A DNA stretch of 64,000 bases from Hortaea werneckii (taxonomy: Eukaryota > Ascomycota > Dothideomycetes > Mycosphaerellales > Teratosphaeriaceae), in assembly GCA_037044905.1 (NCBI GenBank), contig JBAOKB010000172.1:1-64000 (forward strand), given 5' to 3'. The notes beneath the pieces are model-generated. The model was not told where the DNA came from. It saw nothing but the letters and a program-made list of their open reading frames with translations, and searched no databases. Positions 56,152-64,000 of this stretch are shown here, one piece after another (the first letter of the stretch is position 1; each line of letters opens with the position of its first letter). The position numbers and the translations under genes were made by a program.

Positions 56152-56432
56152 TCAGACATCCTCAGCATCGCGCGTCGAATATTTAGAGATCTCAGGACCA
56201 TCCATCAAGCTCTTCATGCATGTCTTCACTCTCTCAGCCCTTTCTTCGTCAACAAACTCTTGGTCCAGCGTGCTCTGAAGTAATGTCAGTGTCTTGCTTA
56301 AGTCTGTAATCGCGTACGTGCTGCCAATGTCCGAGTCGTAGTTTCCGTAGCCGTCGTATTAGGATAACGTTAGCCAACCCTGGCAAAACTGCCGAGGGAG
56401 GCTATACCGGCTGCGGTTCCTACAGCTTCCAT
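56152..56432 (-). pseudogene. Broken STAND N-terminal remnant (unit C)
   Basis: Copy of 11728-12008 with the same lesions. Confidence 0.45.
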
Positions 56433-56960
56433 GACATCAGCACAACACCAATGGTGGCGAGTCTGATAACTGTCTGACGGGCCGAGGAACCGAGTCTAGG
56501 CGCACAGAGATCTCGGGACGGGCCGTAAGACACAGCGGAGCTTTAACGTCACACCCAAGATCCGCCGACAATGGCGGTCAAGCTCAACGTACCGCTGTCT
56601 TGTAAACTGTACAGTATTAATTTACAAAGCTGTTGCAATCGCAAATCGTCGTCTATATCCAGTCGAGCCATCCCGCAGGTTGTGACATGGTGCGAAGACG
56701 TCGCTATTTGTATAGATTGTGGTATGCAAGTGAGTGTTCTGTTCGTAGAATCTGATAGAAGTCTTTGGAACAATGGTCACGTGCATTGTTGCGACGTGTT
56801 GTCCTCCTGTTGGCGTCGTCACCCTGGGTTCGACACCTTCACATCACTGGTTTCTCACGCGCGCCTGTCTCTACCACTGATCAACGCAGGTATTCGTGGC
56901 AGATCGCATGCTGTAGATCACATTTGGGCTCCACGGTGCGCCCGGCCCGGTGTAAGCGCT

Positions 56961-58372
56961 ATGGAAATTCCGTTCCACGATCCCTTCAACGGTGACGCCA
57001 CCTCCGCGTTCGACGATCCTGACGCCTTAGGTTTCTTCTGGGATGAGCTCAATGCGGGCGATCTGACCCAGCCGTGTCCACAGTCTACCGACCCTCCCAC
57101 CGAACCTCACACGCTTCAGCAACAGGAAGAGGAAGAAGATGAGTGTCAGGATGGGAAGAGCAAGTGGAACAGGGAGGCCAGCTCCTTCTACAAGAATGGG
57201 ATGGCACCGCCGAACCACCTGTGGACACGCTGCGCTACACTGTAGAATGGAAGGCTGTGCTGAAGACTAAAAGGCTAGGCATGAACACTGAAGAGGACAT
57301 ATTCTTAAGCCCCAAGGCTCTCTGGGATGCCACCCTCCAACATAGCCTGGATACATCACTGGAACGGGAGTTCTCGCAGCAGAATCGGCCCGAGCCTTGT
57401 AACACCCTTGTAGTAGTATCAGTGAGCAAGCGCGCCGAGCGTGATCTCACGAAAGAGTTCGTAGGTCTCGACGTTGATTGGTCTCTCATCGGAGAAAAGC
57501 TCGAGTCGTGGGCCTGCCACTTTCGGGAGGGTAAACGTCTACTTGTCAAGATCACTTTCCGCTTTCGGCCGCGCAATGCAGCCCCGCAGACCAATCCTGG
57601 ACGGGGAGGGCGGCAGTCTGCAACTCGACGCCAACGTCACCAACAGGCCCTACAACAAGACGCTGAAATGCACGCTAGCGGGGAAGGCGCGCATTGGCGA
57701 GCGGTATATAGGACCATGCGTTGCCCCGGCCGTCCGTGTAATAACAACCAAGGTCATTGTTGGCGAGACCCACACGGTGGGAAACATTACAAGCTGTTGA
57801 CCGCCCACATGAGGAAGCTCGTCACTCACATGAACGAAGGCAACAAGTTTGAAAGCCATCACGACGTTCCGGACACTATCCGCCAGCAGCTATATGCAGA
57901 GGCTGACCAACGCACCGTCGCACATCGAGTTACGAGACCACCAAATCCTAGGGTGGCTCAAGTGCGAATGTGTGAATCTTCTCCAGCGTCGGAGCATGGA
58001 GGTCAACAATGCTCCCCCGAACGGACGCCACCAACACTCGTTGCTACCCCTAGGCCGATTGTATTGGATCCTCTGGATATTCCCGGCTCTCACGGGAAGG
58101 CCATACAAGACTACGTCAAATGGCAGCAAGACCAGGCTGATTCACAAGAGTGGATTGGCCAATTTGCAAAAGCTGGAGACATTCTCATAACTCAAGGCTT
58201 CAGACTGAACTTATTCTATCAAACGCAACGCCTTGATTTGCTTACGGAGGGAGGAGTTTTGCAGGGAATAGCGGAGTCATTTCATAATGATCTTCCACAA
58301 TGGGCACCGGAATATAGTCAGAAGTTTGAGGAAAGCCAGATCTACAGTCGTGAGACGCCCGGCTACATTTGA
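56961..58372 (+). CDS. Conserved fungal orphan, frame break (unit C)
   Basis: Copy of 12537-13948; frame switch between 57143 and 57245. Confidence 0.6.
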
Positions 58373-59346
58373 TAGAGGTGATCGATAGATAATCCAGAGT
58401 TTCTAAAGTGTCCTTGTGCGCTCTTGACGTCGCTTCCCACCAGGCCAACTGCCCATCTTAGGAATTCCCCGAAATTGTCAAAATTGTGCGCCTGCTTCCG
58501 CCAATTACGACGAACAAACGCTTTGAGCTGTGAGAACAACTCTTCAATAGGGTTCAGGTCAGGAGAATAGGGTGATAAGAAAAGTAGCATAACACCGGCT
58601 TCGTCGCAAAACTCCTTGATCAAGGCACCCTGATGAAAGGACGCATTATCCATCACAAGAACAGAGTTTGGCTCAGGCCAACGCCCACACATGGGTAACA
58701 GCTCTTTGATGAAGTCTGCGAAAAATTCACCATCAGTCGATCCTTGGTATATCCGAGAGTGTAAGACCCCGCTCTGCGTATATGCTGGCAAGATCTGATG
58801 TCTTTCCTCACGATGAAACCTGGCGGTCTGGACGGCGGGCATACCTCGAGGCGCCCAGCCTGTGCGCCGCACGCCAGCTAGTGTATCACAACCAGACTCA
58901 TCCACAAAGACAAGCTGGTAAGATTTGTATTCTGAGAGCTCGCGCAGGCATGCGTCACGTAGATCTGGATCTCTCTCACACGCCACCCGTTGCGTCTTTT
59001 TCTTCGACCAGTCACAGGATTTTAGCGACCTGCGAACGCTGTCTTCGGAGACGCTCAACTCAAACTCTTCCCAGACAAATTCTGCCATCTCGTCAAGGTA
59101 CAAGTCTGGCTTGATGAGAAGGCAATCCAGTAGCGCGGCGAGGACATGTGGAAGTATGCGCGACCGCCGTCCGCCGGCAGCTTTTGGCGCGCTTGGGGCC
59201 CCGAAGGCCCGAAGGTTGGCACGGACTCTAGTGACGGTGCGTGTGCTGCAGCTGGCAATATCGGCAATGTCCCTGTCGCTTAGCAAACTCGACCGAATCA
59301 TCTCATACAATTGACTTCTCTGGGACTGTGCAAGGTGAGGCGCCAT
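58363..59346 (-). mobile_element. Tc1/mariner transposase (unit C)
   Basis: Third intact 327-residue DD34E transposase; start codon at 59346 inside the right inverted repeat. Confidence 0.92.
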
Positions 59347-59606
59347 GGTTCATGCCGGCATGATTTTTAGGGCTTTCGGGGATGGCTTCAGTAGTCATGC
59401 TCGGAACGATACGGAACAAGGCTTGGCGAGCAAGCTGTACAAACTTTATATATAAGCCAAAAACTTAATATATGTGTTTGAACCAGGAGATATACTTGTT
59501 CTCGAGACACGAGATATATCATTTACGCAAAGAAGATATATGAGCTACAAACAGCTAATATATGCGGATTTGACTCAATCTATAAGACCTCGAGAGGACA
59601 CTGCAA
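59328..59606 (-). repeat. Right inverted repeat (unit C)
   Basis: Copy of 14904-15182; partner at 51548-51836. Confidence 0.75.
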
Positions 59607-59904
59607 TCGCCGGTACCAGGTAATTACTAATATTTCGTAAGTAGTAAGAATAAAGCTATTAGAGATAGACCTCTAAGTTTTAAAGAAATCGACTTCTTAA
59701 GAGTAAAGGAATCGACTTTACCCCCTTTAGGGTTAGACTCTAACGCTTACCTAAAAGCAAACGAATCGACTTAATTTGTCCTAATACTAATAGTAGTATA
59801 CTAAGTTATAAATTAGATTAATAAATGTTAAGCTAAAATTTATGTCCCTACCTTAGAAGAAGAACGACCGAGTTTTTGGCGTAAGCGATAGGACTACGGT
59901 ACAT

Positions 59905-62889
59905 TTATACTAGGTTATATCTTCCCGAAGGAATTATCGAGAATGGCCACATGCCTTGCACTTGGCCTTTGGCCTCAAACTTATAAGTGTCCTCGATCTT
60001 CGATTCTCCGTCTCGCTCGGCGGGCTCCACAACCCAGGACACGCTCATGCCCCGTAATCGAGATCTTGGAACAGCTTCCAAGACCATCTGCAGAGGCGAC
60101 AGCACCATGATCTTGCCGTTGATATCGCCGTCTATGTCGAAGATGGCGCGGCGTTTGTGCCTGTCAGTCATGTCGCCGAGCCTCTTTCCTTCGGCAAGGC
60201 CCGTGAGCATTAGTACTGACTGGACGGTGTTGCGGGTGCGCAGACCTGTGTCGCCTTCACGAAGATCAAAATCTGGGCAATGCGTGTGGCATTGTAGATG
60301 TCGATTACTGTGCTTGGTAATGCGGGATGCTTGGATCAGAGCTTCGCCGTGGCTGACTGGTGGAGCTCCCGCTGAATGAGTCATGTATGCGTCCGGAGAA
60401 TCAGGCGGTCGATATATGTTTCTCACCTGGGCTTTACCAGAAGCATTGCTAGCCGGGTCAATCTGTAACAGCACCATGTCCGTTTCATGGGGGCTATCAA
60501 AGCCCCATGGATTGGTCGTTTGTCGGATTGGGTGTCCTGACCAGAAACCGCCTTTGTCCATGATCCTGTCCACAAACCATGACTGCAGAGGACACCGGTC
60601 TGTGCTTGCATCGAGGAGGAACATATTGCGCGACGCATCTGCATCCAAGCCCAATGGAACCTGAGCCACTGATTCGATGATATCGCTTTTCCAATAATCG
60701 TTGAGATCTTCCTGATATATAGGGCTGGTGCTGAATTGCCCTGCTCTACGAACCTGTGCGGAACCTAAAGAGCTGTCGGGACCTCGCCAGCGCCAATCCG
60801 ATGTTGAGTTGAGTATCGCGTTGGCCAGATCCTCTTCTTCATGTGTCCTGAGGTACGTGATGACTTCATGAAGGATGAACGTGGTCGCGCTTTCTAGCGT
60901 TCCGTAATTGGGGCGAAAGCGTCCTTTTAATGATCTGAGGCTCGTCCAAGGTTGGCGGTATTTTTCTTGAATCTCTTTCAGATCAATGAACTCGCTGACA
61001 CGCCAGAGTAAGACAGAGAAGCAGAGACCCTCCTCTAGCAGCCCTCCGAATTCGGCTGCTTTCGTGGCGGCGGTTCGTCCTTGGGGATCCCATTCGGTGT
61101 CTTGAGCCACGCATGTGTTTTGTCGTATGAAAGACCCCATCCAAGAAAAGTCGTTCGTTCGTTGACTAGGATTCATTGCTGCTCTGTGGTCAGATAGACG
61201 CTATGTTTTAGGCTTGGAACCAGCAACGGATACTTACTGGGATGAAGCGGTGATTCATATAGCTGGGGCACCAGGAGGGAAAAGTCTCCATTTGCCAGCG
61301 ACAGCGCAATTACACACGTATACAGGCTCTCTTGAGTGTGCGCCAGGACTGAAGTATTCAGTCTGAAATCGTAGTCGCACATGTTTCCAAGAATAGCGAG
61401 CTTGTCTGCTGGTTCATGCAAATTGCGCAGCCTCAAATACGGCAATGCCATTGCAGCACTGCATGTACGTCTCGTCTCCGCTTTGTATGTGCGTTGAATC
61501 AGAGACTCTTCTGTCTCGACAAATTTCTGGCTTGCTCGGTTGGGCTGAGGGGGGTGAAACCAGTCAATGAGCTCTTTTATCCTCGGTAGATTCTGTGGGT
61601 TGAGCCAGGATCCATCTCTTGTTAGAGTCTCCCTGGTCTCTGTTTCCATCCTATCCCAATCCCGACGCCACTCGTCACGGTCAAGAATTTTGGGGGCTTC
61701 GACGCAAGCTTGGAGACAAACCTGCATCTTGTCCAGTTTTATCGCCAACTCACTTTCTGATGCGTCTTGCGAAATCAGATGCCAGCCATTGAGCACTACA
61801 TTGTACAATTGCTGACGCGGAAAGAGCAAGAGCATGTTTCCGCTTGACGCAAACGCCTCTTGCAAGATCCAAGCTCTCGTGTTCCAGGAATCACCAACCA
61901 CCAAGGTGACAGCTTCGCGTATGATTTTTCTCTCAACACAGATTGCGGTAAGGTTCCCGAACCTAGCCTGACTTAAGCCTGTGGCCACAGGAACTGACTT
62001 CCCCGATTTCATTTGGTAGTGAATCATAAGGGTGTAGAGGTGTTGTGGTTGGAGATGGACGTTAAGGAGCCCGATCGAGGTATGTGCGTTCTGGTATACG
62101 TAATCCATTGCTTGGATGGCCAGTTCTTTTTCTTGTGGCTTATCCTGCTCAATGCATTCCTATCAAGAAGATAGTCAATCTTATTTGCTGCGTCGAAGAG
62201 TAACAAAGACGTACCTGGTCGATCCATATCATCCTGAACCCGTTTTCTCGAGCAAACGCCACAATTCGATCCAATATCTCGTTTGCAGCTCTGGCATCAC
62301 GTACTGTACCATCTTCCTCCACAACCTGATACGGTTGCTGTTCTGCCGTCTTTCGAGCATCACTCCAGCGATATGACACTGCGACGAAATGGTCACATTT
62401 TCGAAGTGAAGCTTGCTGTAGTCGGCGAATGCGAAACCTTTTCACCTGCCGGCCATTTGGAAATAGAGGGATGCGACGACACTCGACGCACGTGCGTTGG
62501 CACACGTGAACACAGCCGCCACTGTATTCGAACACTCTCTTCTCCCCATCAATGACAGCCTCAAGCTGTATGGGTTGCGAACCTTTGATCTCGCATAGTC
62601 TGCAGTGCCCAGTGCCCAACTCACGCACCAAACGCTCTTGCGAATCGGATTCTGTTGGAGTTGAAGCATTGATGTAGTCGCTATTCAAAGCACCATCATC
62701 GGCATTTGGATATTCTTCGTCCCCACCATCATCAAACGTTAGAAAACGAAGGTTTGAGGCCCAGTGGATAGCATGACTTCTTTGGACGCGGTGCGACAAG
62801 ATGTCTCCCAATTTGTCATGCAACCAAATCTCGACCGCGCTTCCTATATCGTCCTGCATCACTGATCTGCTCCGTTCAGCGCTTGCCAT
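59905..62889 (-). CDS. HET-domain protein (unit C)
   Basis: Exons 62889-62215, 62159-61238 and 61178-59905; introns 62160-62214 and 61179-61237. Product of 956 residues as in the other units. Confidence 0.9.
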
Positions 62890-62923
62890 ATCGTAGCACG
62901 GCTTTTTCAGGCGACAGTCGAAG

Positions 62924-63033
62924 AAAGCAAATCAGTAACGGAAATGGATGTCAGCATATAGTCGAACAAAATGCAATGAAAGCAAATCAGAAACGCAAAT
63001 GGATGTCAGCATGTAGTCGAACAAAACGCAATG
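62924..63033 (+). repeat. 55-bp tandem duplication (unit C)
   Basis: Copy of 18500-18609. Confidence 0.9.
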
Positions 63034-63484
63034 ACGACGATTCCCCGCGAGTTGGCTTCTGCCCCTCCCACTCCTCCCCTTGGGGGCTTTGGAGCTGCTT
63101 AAAACAGCTGAGTGGCGAAGTACAGAAGTGTCTTGTGGATGACATAGGCATGGTCTAGACTGTCAGGATCTCGAACGCCGGGTCGCAAGATACCGTCGTC
63201 GACGCTGCACGTCAGACCCTCTGGCGAATAAGCGATAATCCGTAAAGGCAGAATGATCTACTTCCTGATATGATTGGATAGCCATAATGAGGCTGACGAA
63301 TAGTGCTCTTCACAGGGCAGCTATGCATATGCGAACCAGCTTCCTTAGGCGAAGAGACAGAAGATATCGGAGCTCTCCATTGGTCGTGATATTCCCGCCT
63401 TTTTTGTGTTGGGAGCTGATGCAGCTACAACAGCGGGGTAATCAAAAGTTGTTGCCATCACAATGAAAGTTGCGGCTATGCGCG

Positions 63485-63850
63485 TTACGTGGTATGCGCA
63501 ACTTGACTGCTCCCGGCCACAGTATTTTCTGAATTGCCGATCCAAGGAGTACGCAGGCGATAGGATTCGAGATTTGGATGCCATCGTTGGGAAAGCTCCT
63601 CATCTCCATCTGTCCAGCCTAAAACTAAGCGAAAAAAGAGCGTGCGCGAAACGTAGGGCGACCTCGCTACAGGTGATCCACTAACATTGTAGGTTAGGTT
63701 TAGTAGTGCGTTTAGGAGGTGAAAACACATCTCAGCTCTGCGGTAGCGGTCATCTGCGAGGAACCGGAACCTCAGCACTAGTGCGTCGGGAGTTTGCACG
63801 CTGGGTAGATAAACAATGAACCTATGAAGGATCTCTCTCTTGATGCGCAT
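63485..63850 (-). CDS. Hypothetical protein, possibly one exon (unit C)
   Basis: Copy of the ORF at 19061-19426. Confidence 0.25.
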   Translation of the reverse strand: MRIKREILHRFIVYLPSVQTPDALVLRFRFLADDRYRRAEMCFHLLNALLNLTYNVSGSPVARSPYVSRTLFFRLVLGWTDGDEELSQRWHPNLESYRLRTPWIGNSENTVAGSSQVAHTT

Positions 63851-63976
63851 TCCATAGATACGATGGGAGAAGCCGGTTGCTCAAGGTCAAGGTCTGGGTC
63901 TTGAGAATGGTCGCAATTCGTTGGTCCTCCCGGGGCTTTGTTGTAGATTCTCTACTAATAATTCTAAGCTTTACAG

Positions 63977-64000
63977 GAGCACCTGAAAAAGAAGAACGTC
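63977..64000 (+). CDS. Possible exon, cut by window end (unit C)
   Basis: First eight codons of the putative exon seen whole at 19553-19753. Confidence 0.2.

Larger units (their letters stand above)
51548..59606. mobile_element. 8.06-kb Tc1/mariner-like element with ATPase cargo (unit C)
   Basis: Third copy; inverted repeats at 51548-51836 and 59328-59606. Contents and order as at 7124-15182. Confidence 0.65.
50506..64000 (+). repeat. Tandem array unit C (partial, 13,495 bp)
   Basis: Third copy, running out of the window in the middle of the putative exon that corresponds to 19553-19753 in unit A. All recognisable features keep a constant 44,424-bp offset from unit A. The number of further copies cannot be known from this window. 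Confidence 0.95.

Overview
The window is the left end of a chromosome from a filamentous ascomycete (Pezizomycotina). The evidence is a CCCTAA telomere at 47-183, a subtelomeric RecQ-type helicase gene, introns of about 45-67 bp with CTAAC/CTGAC-like branch sites, a HET-domain gene, a Zn2Cys6-like gene and a fungal Cys-rich metal P-type ATPase. I cannot fix the genus; a Dothideomycete-like fungus is only a guess. Bases 1-46 are not biological: they read as an untrimmed Oxford Nanopore native-barcode adapter, so the contig ends at a read end.

Layout. 1-46 adapter; 47-183 telomere; 184-365 short subtelomeric repeats; 399-5501 (-) an intact 1700-residue telomere-linked helicase read towards the telomere; 5502-6081 a spacer with telomere-like scraps. 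From 6082 to the window end lies a head-to-tail array of a 22.2-kb unit: A 6082-28295 (22,214 bp), B 28296-50505 (22,210 bp), C 50506-64000 (first 13.5 kb only). The only A/B difference I found is the length of two adjacent A homopolymers (21606-21627). The array begins abruptly in the middle of a unit, inside a helicase-gene fragment.

Each unit holds, left to right: an inverted, broken fragment pair of a second telomere-linked-helicase-type gene; an 8.06-kb segment bounded by about 280-bp diverged inverted repeats that contains a Pca1/CrpA-like heavy-metal P1B ATPase (two exons, 1172 aa), a broken NLR/STAND N-terminal remnant, a conserved fungal orphan with a C/H-rich motif, and an apparently intact DD34E Tc1/mariner-type transposase; an AT-rich spacer; a three-exon HET-domain gene (956 aa); several small or uncertain genes; a Zn2Cys6-like gene broken by an in-frame TGA; a broken fungal orphan; and a two-exon PD-(D/E)XK nuclease-like gene.

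Interpretation. The 8-kb segment looks like an unusually large Tc1/mariner-type transposon that has taken up a metal-efflux pump as cargo, later multiplied by tandem amplification of the surrounding subtelomeric block. If the array is real, ATPase and HET-gene dosage rises with copy number, a plausible route to metal tolerance. Both the cargo relation and the phenotype are inference. The main technical doubt is whether the array length and perfect identity are real or come from assembling nanopore reads over a repeat.
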